From the NCBI GenBank assembly GCA_944474755.1, contig OX104122.1, positions 11,604,641-11,668,640 of the forward strand: DNA of 64,000 bases, written 5' to 3'. This stretch comes from Limnoperna fortunei (lineage: Eukaryota; Mollusca; Bivalvia; Mytilida; Modiolidae). The notes beneath the pieces were generated by a model. The model was not told the origin of the DNA. It saw nothing but the letters and a program-made list of their open reading frames with translations, and did no database searches. Both the position numbers and the translations under genes were made by a program. Below, one piece after another: positions 12,351-25,820 of the stretch. Each line of letters begins with the position of its first letter. Position 1 is the stretch's first letter.

Positions 12351-13199
12351 GGTATGCAAGGGCCTGCAGCGAGTATACGGATTTTTGCAAACGTCACATA
12401 TTTCTTCGGGTTAAACGGGGTAACACCAAGGTTACAAGAAAAACGACTCGTTCGCGCCTTTAATAAGTTTTACTATAGATGCCAGTTCCTTCTAGAAAAA
12501 TATTTTGTTTGAAAATATGGTACAGTCAATGTGCTACGATGATTGTTGGATACATCTATTAGTGACTAGATGTATATGATACCTATCCCTTTTAATCAAC
12601 TAACCAACTCAAATACTACAGTAATGGAAGCATGAGGTTTGGCATGCCATAACACCTGGTTTAACACACAATTTCTTTTGAAATGCCTGTACCAAATCAG
12701 GGCATTTGCTGGAGTAATTATATTTTTAGTTGTTGGTTCTGGAGTTGCCTGTTTCTCGCACTTTGATATGTGGAATGTCTGTTTCGACAGTTTCATCGGT
12801 GTTCGGTATTTTGTTATTACCTTTATTTAAAGAAAATTTACCAGCATTTCAATCAATAGTAAATGGCTTAATACCCAAACCACTCGGTCACCCAGGCCCC
12901 CATTATGCCTTTGCTCGATAGCATCTATATACATGTGAAATCTTGTTTAAACAGCATTTAATTTTATCTTGAATTATATTATGTTTTTTGTTGTCTAAAT
13001 GTCTGAACCGGATTGTGTCAGTCTTGAACGGTTTTCGATTTTTATCGTTTTTTATATTCATCTATTTCATGATATAAAAACAAAGAATAAATCTGTTATG
13101 AAGTTTCAATGTCTTTGCATCGATTACTGTCATTACGTGCTAAGATTATCTGGGTAGTCATTATTTTTGTTTTGCGATATTTATGTGACATCATAAGAA

Positions 13200-13405
13200 A
13201 AATAGCAAGAAACAGACCAAACAACAAGAGCCGAAAGTCAAAGGACAATTACTAAACATAAACAGCACGAAACAAAAACCAAAAGCACAAAAACAGAAAA
13301 TGAGTAAACTAAACCGAATAAAATCCATGGGTACTCTCATGTGCTTCGAAAGAGTAAGCGGTGCCTGCCTCTAATTTGACATCCGTCGAGTTTCTTTTTG
13401 TCATA
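13200..13405 (-). mobile_element. Retroelement 3' tail fragment, minus strand
   Basis: The reverse complement carries the same string of landmarks as the tail of the element at 31640-32156: the 'gaggcaggca' motif, 'cccatgg', then 'ttgactttcggctcttgttg' and a 'ttgctattttt' end. Confidence 0.5.
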
Positions 13406-13737
13406 TCTAGTAAGAAGTAAATCCCAGGAGTAACAAAAAATACCTGTTACTCCAAGAAAATGTCCGTTAGTATTTGAGAGATTGATTTCCCTCAACGATC
13501 AATAAAATCATTGTAATGACAGTAGAAATTATGAAGGGATAACATCAATCTAGGTACAACAGGCCCTTGTTTGAGTTGCTTAGTTAAACAGCAGTGAGAG
13601 GTCTATAAATTTAAATACCGTTCTAAGGATCTAGCATAGCGTATAAATTGTGAAACGTACAACCATTGCTGGAATGTTGCTGATGACGAAGGGAAGTTGA
13701 CAATAGGAAAGTTGAAGTCATTTCGTTCGTCGTATAG

Positions 13738-14004
13738 TTAAGGCTGAAGTTTTCCTGAGTCTTTTTCAAAAAGTGGGTATAAGATGCCGATCTTCGTGTA
13801 GTGGTAATGCTTTACATAAATAGCGCATTGTACTATGGAGAGAGGACAGTGTATTGAGACACCGATATAATATATATGACCAGCGAATTCCGGTGCACGG
13901 CCAATAAATTCTTCTACATATTCATGTAGACTATTCGGATGCCGCATAGAGGACCCGTTTTCTTCAATAAAATTTGTCACAAGATCTTTGAGATTCCAGA
14001 TCAT
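13738..14004 (-). other. Open frame of 88 codons, unknown, possible coding remnant
   Basis: The predicted protein has normal composition, with segments such as SLHEYVEEFIGRAPEF and KIGILYPLFEKDSGKLQP, and ends at TAA. No family recognised and no flanking splice partner found. It lies in sequence present in copy A of the duplication but not in B, so it may be a fragment of a transposon gene. Confidence 0.25.
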
Positions 14005-15060
14005 TTATTTTTCTGTCAATCCGTTCGTTGTATTTGTGATTTGTATAAAATCGTTTAGATACTGTTTATTATCCTTCTTTTAGACAAGTGTATTTAGTTT
14101 TACAATTAGAATTTGGCAGGTATGTAAATTCGGAGGTACGTTCGAAAGATTAAGTTTGTGGTACTTTAGCCAATACTACATAAATTGCATGAGCTTATAA
14201 ATAAGGAATTCTATTTGGCTGAAATGAACAATAAGCTTATTTTCAAAAACTTATAGAGAGTGAATATAGATAATGATTCTGGGTTTTCATGTGCATCTTA
14301 ATTACAGAGCATACAATGTGCTTTTTTTCTCTCAAACACAATGCAACATGACGCTAGTATGGTTCAATAAAATATTATTATGTTCGTTTTTTGTTTATAC
14401 TATATTTTTATCGGCAAATGTGGACCTGAAATCCTGAACCTCCACAGAAATAGTTTGAAATTCAGCCAAATGATAGAATGTTGGGAAACTACTAGTTTTT
14501 GTTTTTTTTGCCAGTCAGAAAATTATAAACATGATAATCAATTTCTCCAAAAGCTTTAAACACATTTTAACCCAATCTTACACAAATGATACTAGTTGTT
14601 CATCATCGACTTGGATTTTCGGCGCCAATCATTATTCAATTAAGGAAACAGCTGATCAGCTTGTCAGTGTCTTACCCTACATGATACGCAAGGAGACCAT
14701 TACAAATTTGCGATTTTATAGCTTTCATAATTAAAAAACTTATACGCTACTGATTGTTTTAACGGAGAATTTCTTATTTAGTTCTTTAACATTTCCTAGT
14801 ATTTTTTCTTCCCCCCACCCCCCACCCCACCTCGTTATTTTAAACCTAGACTTGAAATGATACACAAGATATGTATTGTTTAGAAGATTTAGAGGGCCCA
14901 AGACTTTTCTATTGAGATCGACAAACTGATAACATATTTTATAGCGAAAATAACATAAAAATCACCAAGGTTAATAGTATTTACTACGCCAGACTATTCA
15001 AGACTCATCAGTGGCGCTCAAACCCAAACAATTTTCAAATCCAAATGATTCAGATTTTGT
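14005..15060. other. No gene seen
   Basis: AT-rich sequence. The small plus-strand frame at 14531-14734 has no supporting signal. Confidence 0.4.
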
Positions 15061-15061
15061 A

Positions 15062-15410
15062 TAGCTTCTATCATCAAAATTCAATTCCAAAACGTTATAC
15101 CAAATCCGGCTACGACTATCTACACCTTTAAAATAGAAAACAAACTTAGAATTTAATTATTTTTCGAAATTTCAGTGCAGTAAATTTAGACAATGAATTT
15201 ATCACTGAAAGAATCAATGATATTCCTGTCAGCACCGAAGTGTGACTACTGGGCAGGTGATGCCCTCGGGAATTAATAGTCCACCAGCAGCGGCATCGAC
15301 CCAGTGGTTCAGATGTTGTAGAGCTTTTATCACCAAAATTCAAATCCAGGTTTGACTATTAACACCTTGAACATAAAGAAAACATTAAAATTGAAATAAT
15401 TTTTTATTCA
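15062..15410 (+). repeat. Short diverged direct repeat
   Basis: A block of about 100 bp at 15062-15165 ('tcatcaaaattcaattcc', then 'gactatctacacctt') recurs at about 15320-15410 ('tcaccaaaattcaaatcc', then 'gactattaacacctt'). Confidence 0.45.
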
Positions 15411-15571
15411 AAAAGAAGTGAACAAACTAATAATGTTATGTGATATTTATAATCAGTGTTATGGCTTGATTTTTAGTGAAAGACAATTTAAACGAATGTC
15501 TAAAGTTTAAATTTCGACTGTTCTCTCAGTTGTTCTTCAATAACTGGCATTAAAGAAACAATCTTATTTTT

Positions 15572-15835
15572 CTTTAATAGCGAGCACAGCTCGCGGCGGG
15601 CAGCACAGCTGTACAGCACGTGGTCAAAATCTGGATATTGCTTTTGTTTTTTTGGTTTTTATGCAATCTTCAAAACTGACAATCATATGACATTCGCGGA
15701 ACGTCACCATTATTTACAATGACGTCACTTGACCACTGAAGTTTAGATGCACTATCAGGGTGATCGTAATTAATGTCAATTATAACAATTTCATTTAGCC
15801 ATACGATTGTTAAGCAAATGCGGTTAATAAGATAA
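15572..15835 (+). repeat. Dispersed repeat, inverted partner of 34.9-35.3 kb
   Basis: Contains a 'gcgagcacagctcgcggcgg' head, 'cacgtggtcaaaa', 'aaaactgacaatcatatgac' and a paired gacgtca region. The reverse complement of the same string occurs at about 34900-35282. Confidence 0.55.
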
Positions 15836-17420
15836 TAACTCTAAATGTACATAATCATCATCATCACCAGTAACACAGCGACAGGTTCCGTGTTTCATTT
15901 CCTAATTTAACAAAAAACAATTGCAATTATGACCTTTATATTGAAAACTTATTTACAAACAAACATCAACATTAACAAAAAAGTAAACTAATAGTAACAC
16001 TTATAAATATCCACAAAAAGAACAATGTTTCCACCAACATAAAACATCCAACTGCACTGGAACTGATCCATAAAAACAAACGAATCCTTACTAAAATGCT
16101 ATTTCTTAACAGAACACATTCTAATCACACAATGACAAAAAATTCTTAAACCTCCGAATATAACACATTTTGAATATTTTCCGCCAACTTAAACTGTATG
16201 TCAACGTGATTATTTAATGTCATGGCCCTTAATTTTCATCGGTGGTTTTAAAAGGGGGTTCTAAATTAGAGAAATGGGGATTAAAATTGACCAAGTAGGG
16301 ATATCTCTAAAAAAAACTAGTTGCATTAAATAATAAAATTTTGACTTAAAATGTTACTGTACGTCAGCACAAAAGAGTGGGGAATAGTTTAGGTTGTGAT
16401 TGACCTACAACTATATGCAACAAACCAAAATATATTCATTCAATCTACAGCTGAAATCTTGCCTGAGATAATTTAGAAATCACTTTAGGCAGGGGTTGAA
16501 AAAGCAATTTTAAAAAAATTAAATATATTAGAAAACCATTGTATTATAATTTTATCCATAATACGTAAAACCATTTTGTGGCCGTGTGTACATGTAAAAA
16601 CCAACCGAGAAATATTTGTTTTTTCACAAGTCTCTCTCTAATGTACAAAGTAAAAAGATATTTTAAATACATACATTTATTTTGAATTCTGTATTGAAAT
16701 CACAGCATTCTGCTTAAAAGCATGTATTTTGTGCTTAGCCTTTATTTTATAACATAATGAATTGATGTACATATATAGATGATTGTTGAAATCTATTTGA
16801 CTTCTTTGCTTCATGTTTACGAAGTACATGTAGAGGAATATGGTAGTAAGGTGCTCGGAAAATTAAGAAAATTAATAAACACAGTAAAACAGTTAAACCA
16901 ATAAATAGTGCAGAAATAAACAAAATAAACTAATAGAGAACTATATTTTCCGTGCTCGAAATTTGGCGATGCCTACACCATATTATCTATATTGTCAGAT
17001 ATAAGCCTTTTTGCGTAATATGAAACAATGTTCAGAGATGTTTTGTGAATAATGAAAAGAACTTATGTGTGATGATTTAAGCGTATAGAAAGCAATTCAT
17101 CTGCTATTTTAACCAAGAGAAAAACTGCGCTTGAAATCAGAAATATGGTTTACTTCCTTTTTGTATTGAATAGACGAGTTTCACAATATCTTTGTTTCTA
17201 AAAATAGATCGCTCTTATCAGTTCATAATGAGGCTAAGGGTGTATAGATCTCTATAGCTTCTGTAACTGACAATGGCATCGAATGTAAACATTACACAAA
17301 ACTACGTTCTATATCAATTATGGATCATGAGATGTTAAAAGAAATTTTAAGAGAAAATGGCAATTTAAGCGTGTTTGTCACAAGGCAGATTTTAGTTGCC
17401 AGGTGTTATCATTTAATCAG
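15836..17420. other. No gene seen
   Basis: AT-rich sequence. From about 17020 it aligns again with copy B of the segmental duplication (30205 onward). Confidence 0.35.
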
Positions 17421-17611
17421 CTGTAGACGATCGAAAGAATGCAACTTCTGATAACGGGTCAAACGAGGACTCGGACATTGTGGACAATTTCAGTCCTCTT
17501 CTTAGTTTAGATTCCATCAAGGAAATAGGATTTAAAAAACTTAATTTAACAGCCAAAGAGCGACTATGGCATACGGACCTTAGACAATTTTCGCCGTGCA
17601 ATTTTCATTAG
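17421..17611 (+). other. Possible terminal exon of an unknown gene
   Basis: After the acceptor-like atttaatcag at 17420, a frame (two bases then 62 codons) is open to TAG at 17609-17611. The sequence is acidic then basic, including SDNGSNEDSDIVDNF and LTAKERLWHTDLRQF, with coding-like codon use. The segment lies in an A-specific part of the duplication. No upstream exon or family recognised. Confidence 0.3.
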
Positions 17612-17939
17612 GGTTATAAATACCTAGTAAATTAAACGGACTAAAAAATACGGTGACAGTTATGAAAAAATGTGACACATATAAAAAGATAAAATCCTAC
17701 AATTTTTTCCCATAAAGGTAGTGTTACCCCAACATGTACATGTATAATCAAAGTTAAACTTATGAAAAAGTTAGTCCAAAGACACAATTATATATTCAAT
17801 ATCTAAACCTACAATTTGTATACTTCCATTCCCAAAGTGAACATTTTGAAAAACAATAACATGAATATTTCATCAAAAGTTCTCTAGCCAAATGGTTAAA
17901 AATACCAAAGAAAATATGACTTTGAAATATATGAGCAGG

Positions 17940-18440
17940 GGAGGAGGGGTCATCATCCCGAATTTCCGATCACAATATTAGAAAATCCCGAATTCCCGGT
18001 CATACAATTGACATTTTCCCGAATTCCCGAAAAATTCAGAATGTTAATCAATAAAAAAATTGTCCAGATGTTGTCAATTTGGCCAATATTGAATAGTAGA
18101 TCAACCTAAAGTTCCTATACTAATTTGACACAATTTTCATACTATTTTATTATTAGCAATGAACAACAAGTTCAGAATTGTAATGGGATAAGCTAGAATG
18201 ACACTTGTAAACTGTGATAAAATGATATTCACTGGTCTTCGGAATCCCTGCGTACCAATGTAAGGTTTGACATTTATTAAACCATAAAAATTAATCCCGG
18301 TAACTTTATATCCCGAATTCCCGGCGAAAAAAATGTGTCCTTTCCCTGATCTCGCTTATGCTTTAATCCCAAATCCCCAGTCAAATTTTAACCAAATACC
18401 GAATTCCCGTTAAAACAAATGCCCAACCCTGGCGTCCCGA
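17940..18440 (+). repeat. Decayed repeat with recurring CCCGAATTCCCG
   Basis: CCCGAATTCCCG or a one-mismatch form recurs at about 17957, 17987, 18017, 18311 and 18398 inside an otherwise AT-rich stretch, spaced 30 to about 300 bp apart. Probably a degenerate element or minisatellite; no protein coding seen. Confidence 0.4.
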
Positions 18441-18914
18441 GAAAGGTTCTCCCGACCCTCATATATGGCCACCCACTCGAATTTTGACGATTTTCCTACA
18501 AATTCAAGGCGAAACTACTTTTAAAATATATTGCATTTATCGTGGCATTTATCATGTTTATTTCAAATGATACACTCAATAATAAATTACAGATGTTTAA
18601 ACCAAATTAACGTCGTAAAGCGAATATGAAATAATAACAGAAACTTAGAAAGTAAAGCAATTTATTTATGATACATTAAAAAAAACAAATTTATACATCT
18701 GTTTCTCTACGACTGATCGGACTGATACACCCTTAGCCTCGATCTCGCTAAAGTTCCGGTATATTCTACAATCCTGACCAAATCGGAATAAACACGTTGT
18801 GAAAAGGGTATATTATAACTATGTACAAAATAATGACCCTACTACAATGAATATTTCATCTGCATAATGTGAGTTATTCAAAATATTGCTATAAAAAAAC
18901 AATCTATTGTGTAA
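18441..18914. other. No gene seen
   Basis: No supported feature; shared sequence with copy B resumes near 18915. Confidence 0.35.
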
Positions 18915-21641
18915 TCAAACAAATACGACAGAGTTGTGTAATAAGTGCCTAAAATGTACACGTTCAATTCAGAATGTCCGCAGCATTATGACTTTCTTGG
19001 AGCATTCAAATTACACGTCAACCTATTGTTATTCAATGTGATTGGCAGTTTATGTCCAGTACACTATACAAGTTTTGATTGGTTTATATTAGAAAAATGC
19101 TCATCTAAAATAACGTTTAAAAAAGATAAGAATATGTTTAATAAATGTCTAAAAACTAATATTTGTATTCACTTAACCTTTAAAAATGTTTTCTCACTTA
19201 ACTGAACGAACTTAATATAACTAAGATCTTTTAAAAAACAACAAGAGTCAGTAAGTACACGTATTATGGTCCAAACTAAGCCACTTGGATAATATTGTAT
19301 GAAAGGTGCCAGTGTCCTGTTAAACTCAAGAGAAAACCAGCCATGCAATAACGTATGAAAAGAAGGTAACCACTTACAATCTGAAATTTCAAATGCCTTA
19401 GCTATGGACTAAAAATTTATGACAATAAATATCCAATAACAACTGTATATTTCATTTGTTTTTTATTGGAAACCTTTTTAACATCAGAACTCTCAGCTAT
19501 GGAATTTGTTTTGAAATGTGCACAATGTTGAAGAACCGTGTAGACTGGCGTTGTATTGTCCGTATTGCCAAGAATAATTGTCCAGCAACAGTTAAGCAGA
19601 CAGTGGACTCCTACATCGCATGGTCACTTTAACACAACCACCATGTTATTGCTGGTTCTGTTCGTGTTGCTTCCATAGCATTTAGATTCAGCAATAAAAG
19701 TCTTATTATATATGTTTTTCAATTAATTTGTGTACACAGTCATTAATGCATTGGAAGCAAGTACATAATAAAAAAGTTGGACAAATTGACTTGGAACAAA
19801 TTTGATAAGGGACAAATTGACCAAAACTATGACAAATTTAAACATTGTTCAAATTGACTTGTATCTATTGTATGCATTAGTGCTCATATTATCAATTTGA
19901 TTATAAGTAAAAAATATCGGGTTTTTTTTCAATGCAGTACTTGAAAGACAAGCCAACGACATGGTCTTAAATCAAATTTACATTTACTGTAATTTATTTT
20001 AATAACAGAACGGATTAGTAGCCGGAGAAATGATGTGTGATTATACCTTTTCACTGCCAACATAATATTGAACATTGCAACAAGTAATGGAGCAGTAAAA
20101 TTATGAAATTGGTAACGTTTATTTTGTTCCCACTGAACCAAAGTAATTTAGCCATTCTGTATTCCTTCCCGATCATAATAACCAAAATGAAGTTTGGAAA
20201 ATATTCCAAGTAGTTTATGTATGTGTTAAATTGATTTACAACCTCCGTGTGCAATAAACTCCAATTGATTGCGAGCAGCAGAGTTAAACTTTTTTTGCAA
20301 AAACTAGTAAATAATCTACGGATTATGAAGTTAACGCGTATTTAGTATGACGTATTAAGTAATAGTGTATTTAGTAAGACGTATTAAGTAATCATGTATA
20401 AAGAATGACGTACTAAGTTATCATGTATTTAGTATGACGTAATTAAATTATCGTGTATTCAGTATGACAAAGGAGATGTGTCGTCAGATCTAAGCACACG
20501 AACAGTTCAACAGATTCTGATGTACTCGGTTATTTTTATTTTTTAACTCTTAATTCCAACTAATATCAAATTATAAGACATATCCTGATCTTTTAAGAAT
20601 TGACTTTTGATCTGTCTTCTCAGATGATCTATACGTAGCTCTAACACCAAATTTGAAAAGTTATTGATGTTGAGTGTTGGTTTTACTGTCCATAATTAAA
20701 TTATCTGGAACACGTAGAGGAATCAGGTAAGTGAAATATAAGAAATCTTATCCCATGATAGGTATCTAAAATTTCTAAATAAATTGAATTAAAAAATAAA
20801 TATATCGGCTGCTTTAAAATTGAACACTTAGTTACGCCAAATATAGTGTAAATTTACAGACAGCAAGCAAAAAAAAGCAATTAAACATCAAAATTGTAAC
20901 AAAACAATGCTAGATCCAAAATTAAGGCTAAGTAAAGTAAACTTTTTCTTAATCATTTGATTGGTTCAAATTATATGTCAATATGTAGTTTTACAAAAAT
21001 GTTCTTTAATGGAATAATTAAGGTTCACGTTGATAGCACTGCAAACACAAAACGTAAATATTGCAAGTTGGAAGTGTATAAAGAAACACATAAAAAAATT
21101 AAAAATTAACTGAATGTCAAGATGAAACACACTTAATACCAAAACGGTAGATGCCAAAAGGAATTGCCTTGGGAAGAAAAAACTTTGAGGTACTGGCAAA
21201 ACCTCTGAGCTATTTATGTCTGTTAAGATATATGTAGTCCACATTCCCAAGAGAATATCTGACGTGACTGACCTGTGGGTTATCATCTTGAATGGGGTAA
21301 GAACAAATAGAATCATGGACTGAACGATTGAACTATCTCCTGAAGCAAAATCACAACCTTGTACTGCAACAGAGGATTCATGAAGAAATCTCCAGTCTTT
21401 GAACGATCCTATGGAACTTCCCAAAAATGTATTTTCAGACCCCAGCGTAGTATGAATGGACCCACTTTTTTGTACTATTTAATTTTAATAATTTTCTCAG
21501 ACTTTATCTCATTTCTGTATTGTATTTATATTATACGTCTTTCCCTAATCCTTTGGTTTCCCTTGGAACAAAATTAGCATGTACACTTGGCAAATGACCC
21601 AAACTGTGCCCTACCACATCATGAATCCTTCTGTACTGTGT

Positions 21642-21708
21642 TTCTGGGCTACAACATACTGACCGTTAATACCGAGTGAATAAACGGTCGGTATGTTGTA
21701 GCACAGAA
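21642..21708. repeat. Inverted repeat (hairpin)
   Basis: Arms of about 26 bp (21642-21667 and 21683-21708) are reverse complements with two mismatches, around a ~15-bp loop. Confidence 0.6.
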
Positions 21709-23164
21709 GCACGTGACTAAGGGAAATGTTAATATTGAGAACCCTTCGGCGATGTACCCTCATATACAATGACATTAATATTACCAATTTCCACGCAAAG
21801 GATTCTGGGTTTTCTACGTCAACCACAATCACCTCTGCCATACCATTGGTTGACATTGTGAGAGATATTTCTCATGGCAGATATGCCTTGCGTACAAACG
21901 CAGTAATTGCAATGAAAAACTGTGTCAAAAGTGTATTAATAAAATTAAAAAAGAGCTCGAGTATTATTTTACAAACATCATTCTTTTATACAAACGTTAC
22001 TAGTCTGGGACCCTGACTAAATTTTCTCTATAATGTAAGCGGACTTCCGGTTCGAAAATACAGTCAGGTCATCTGTAATGAATCCGGTCAAAATTTCGAC
22101 CGGTTTGCAACATTCGGAGTGCCTCACAATTTACGTATATTTGAAAGTGAAGCTTGCTTAATTGAAAATTATTGCACCAGCGGACCAGGTTACAAACGTT
22201 ACAAGCAGAAGACAAATGTAGTCCCGCAGTAAAAAGAGTATGACGTGTGGCAGAAGTTATATCTGGGAACAAGTTATGTTCTCTGTGCCGGAGAGTGTAA
22301 TATTACATGCATCTAGTGTACTATCGTCATTGAATTATAAAATAGTTCCATGACAGTAGACCAAAAGTGCGCGAGATCTATTAAGTCTTAATTGCTAAGT
22401 TGGTTTTTACGTGGCTTGAAAAAAACGATAGCAATTAAGATCAAATCTTAATGAGAGTACGTAATTTTAGATGTACAATTACTACATACTAACATAACAT
22501 TCCCTCTATCACAGACGAAGCAAAGTACATTCTAGTCTAGTAGTTCCGCACGTCATGTAAACACGTCCACTTTCAGTAATGTTATTTTTCGTATCTCCTT
22601 AACAGTTTGCTAAAAGACTGAAAATCTTCGATTTTCATGGCAAGGTATCAGGTACAATCATATTGTGATAATGCAACAAGTATTGACGAAAACATTACTT
22701 TCTGTTGCAAGAAATATTCCAAACAACAAATAACATATCACATTTGCATTGTGTTTTGCATCGTTTTTCGTTACAATAGGTCCGTAAACATGCAGTTCAA
22801 CATTTATTACAGATTTATAAAAAAATATCGAAGAAATTATTTTGAGGGATGTTACCGCGAATCACAAAATGTATCCTTAAAAATGTTCCAGATATCCCTA
22901 AAAAACCTGTATATGAATAAACAAAGTACTGGATAAAAAACTCTATCGATCACTTCAATCTACTTTATAAACTTTATAACAGATGCAGTATTCATAATGT
23001 TTTTTTTGTAGACAAGAAAGCTATCTTGTAAATTAATCACAATAATCACTAGAAATACGACGAATTGTTTTCGCATATTATTTTGAAAAAAAGAGAGGTG
23101 TATTAACAAATGGCAATACTGCAGTTATATCATGTCTAAGGAAAAAGTCGAATCCAGGAATAGA
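21709..23164. other. No gene seen
   Basis: Several short frames without splice or composition support. A small imperfect inverted repeat (cttaattgcta with tagcaattaag) lies at about 22385-22440. Confidence 0.35.
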
Positions 23165-23835
23165 TTGATTAATGGATTGATTGGATGTCTGCTTTACGTC
23201 CAGCGAGCAGTATTTCAGCTATATTCACGACAGGAACAAGTTAACAAACAATAAATCAACGGAAAATGGGGGTGGGATGGGTAACTGTGAATACAATTTT
23301 GGATAGGGGCGGAAAATTTAGCCTTTTGTAGCGGCTACAATGAGCCTACTCTTTTTCGAAATCTACAAAAGGGGTCTTTATCGTGCAAAGAGCGTGGCAC
23401 TCTCCAAACACGTTACCCACTACGGTCCGCGGTCAGGCTTTCCGTATTATGACCTGACAACTTCCCAACGAGAGGGTCTCTCCTAGGGGCCTCGGTGGCC
23501 GAGTGGTCAAGGTAGCTCGCCTACTTTTGATCACGTGGTCTGTCAACACTGCGATTGCGTGTTCGATTCTCACTGCAGGCAGGGTGTACTCGTCTCCAAT
23601 CTTAATTGACAAGGATTGCCAGTTTTCCTACCGCAGGTCGGGGGTTTTCTCCGGGTACTCCGGCTTCCTCCCCAAATAAAAACCGGACGCCATGATATAG
23701 CTGAAAAATTGCTGAAAGTGGCGTTAAACACCATCAAACAACAAACAAACAACAAGCTCTCCCCTATCCGCCACCCAAGGACGCGCTGGGCTGCACTGTG
23801 GGTCGAGCACTGGGAACCCTCCCAGTATGGTCCTA
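23165..23835 (+). repeat. Dispersed family C, plus-strand copy split by a SINE
   Basis: The left part (23165-23487) runs from 'gattgattggatgtctgctt' through 'agccttttgtagcggctaca', 'ggtccgcggtcaggc' and 'gagagggtctctcct'. The right part (about 23757-23835) resumes with 'ctctcccctatccgccaccc' and 'gaaccctcccagt'. The copy at 49.0 kb (minus) is continuous across this point. Confidence 0.65.
23488..23756 (+). mobile_element. tRNA-headed SINE, family A, nested in family C
   Basis: Near-identical layout to the copy at 10974: box A GGTGGCCGAGTGGTC, box B-like GTGTTCGATTC, the 'gggggttttctccgggtact' block and a (caaa)-type tail. A short target duplication around 'ctctcc' may flank it. Confidence 0.8.
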
Positions 23836-25813
23836 GTCCAGGAATAGAAAAGACTACCTAACACCATGGATAAATTAGCCTGGATAACATATGAAGTAAC
23901 AACATCGGAATAGTATTTGAAAGGCGAAACAATTTAACGTTTTTCGGGATCTCGTAGGTATAACGGGATTAGGGGAAATTATGAAAACGTCTCTTATGAA
24001 ATTTGAGTTTAAAACAGCAGTACCCTTGTATTGATTTTTTGTTTCTTTTTAATCCTTTTTTATTAACAACAAAAACAGCAAATACAGTAAAACAGTAAAA
24101 TACCTCTTTTTACATTTGATTATTTCCTGTATAGTAACTCCACGTGTTCTTTTTTATGCAGTATGTTTTGTCTCGATCTGGAGTGTCATTGTCCTACGGT
24201 TTTAATGATCGGCTTCCTTAATGTTTTCTTCATAACATGAAAAAACAAGAATAAGAATACATCTGTCATAAAGTTTGAGTTTAAAAATAATAATCTTTGC
24301 ATTGATTGTTTGTGAATCGGTGCAGAGTGAATATTAAACAAAAAAATAATATTTGCTTATACCTTTTATATTAACTATTAAAAAATTTTTATGGAGGTTA
24401 TCCGGAACGTTTTTGTTAATTTCAACATTTGGTGTTTTGATTCTTAAAATGAACAATGAAACATGTTTACTTAAAATGGAAGAAAAGATTGTTTTTAGAG
24501 AAAGAATAATACTTTTTGTTACGAAATCGTGAAACGTTCAGAAATTTAGCAATATTGTCACAAGTTCTAAAAACTATAAAGCCACACACATTGCACGATT
24601 GCATACATGATTATTATTATATTGTTCATGATACAAGCATTACAGAACAATTGGGGCGACGTCAGGCGCAGCACAAAGAAACGAATTAAATTGTATAAAT
24701 GTATTCAAAGACGTATTTAACAATCGTTGAGACACATTTGTTTGATTAATTTCCGGTAACATACTTTTGTTTTAGTTTTTCCTGCTTTCGGGTTCTTCTT
24801 TGTGTCGAGTGTTTTTGTTTTAATCCCGACTTTGCTTAATTTTTCGTTGACTGAATGTAATACAGCCATTTTAGGAATCATAATTTAATAAGATATTCCA
24901 GGTCGATTGAGAGATTGGTTTGCCACTAGCCATATCAAATGCACGAATACAAAATACAGGTGTGATTTTGAAACCGGTAGTCCGACAAAAATTTTGATAG
25001 TAGTGGCACACTCAAGGGACATTAATCTTCAAAATACCAAATTTCGTCGAAGCCGGATGACTGTTAAGGGTGTGGTACTTGGAAGGCGGTTATTATGAAT
25101 GGTGGTCATTTTGAAAATTTCAAATGCAATATCCTAAACATTCACTATCCCAAGTTTCATATTGGTCGTACGAACCTTTGTTGGTGAAAAATTCCGGACA
25201 AAGAAGTGATCAATCAAAAAATAAATAATAATAAACAGTGTTAAAACAATGTCTCCCAAAACTTGTTTTTGCGACTTAATAATAATAAGAAACGGTGTGA
25301 AAACAATAACTCTCCTAAAACTCGTTTTGGGTGACTTAATAACGTATTACAAGTTTTCACTCGCTATTCCGGCTTCTTCCCTTGTACATAACACTAACCT
25401 ATATGTTAAAGCTGAAAAATTGCTAATATTGGAATTAAGCGTCATTGAAACAATCAAACACAGGACCAGATACACAATTCGGATTTTCAGATTATATATC
25501 GATCCTATACGGCATTGGGTTTGAGGTCCTGAAGCTCATGCGGTGTAATTCCACAGTAATTTTCGTGTCTTCGCGGACTCTTCGTGGATTGCATCTTCCA
25601 TATCCGTAAGTTTAAGCAATGTTTGTTTTAAAGAAGACAGATGGTTTTATAAACTAGTTTATAAGTTTGATTTTTGTCATTTTTTGATACATACATAGTA
25701 CATGTAGGTTAATATATTATGTAAATTTAGTGCAGACCAGTCAAGCATCAATTAACAAACCAGTATATTTACATGTGTGTGTGATTCTGTCGTTTAACAA
25801 ATGAAGTACAGAC

Positions 25814-25820
25814 ATGAAGG
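25814..25820 (+). CDS. Exon 1 (7 coding bases) of the secreted protein
   Basis: ATGAAGG followed by GTAAGA. The seven bases and their flanks are conserved at 9890 in the duplicate, which supports this start. Any 5' UTR exon boundary is not resolved. Confidence 0.6.

Larger units (their letters stand above)
9480..21470 (+). repeat. Segmental duplication, left copy (A)
   Basis: Collinear similarity to 24.2-33.2 kb. Landmark pairs: 9886/25810, 10390-10860/28095-28560, 11280-11760/28640-29130, 13085-13290/30010-30170, 17020-17140/30205-30370, 18915-19220/30590-30870, 20580-21470/32530-33245. Relative to B, copy A carries extra sequence at about 13.3-17.0 kb and 17.2-18.9 kb and lacks the middle exons of the secreted-protein gene. 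Boundaries are approximate. Confidence 0.65.

Noticed and set aside
20978..21424. 148-codon minus-strand frame
   Set aside because: The homologous region in copy B (32981-33196) breaks the frame and only part of it is similar; no splice or family support.
23570..23861. Frames of 61-81 codons on both strands
   Set aside because: They lie entirely within the SINE and family C repeat.
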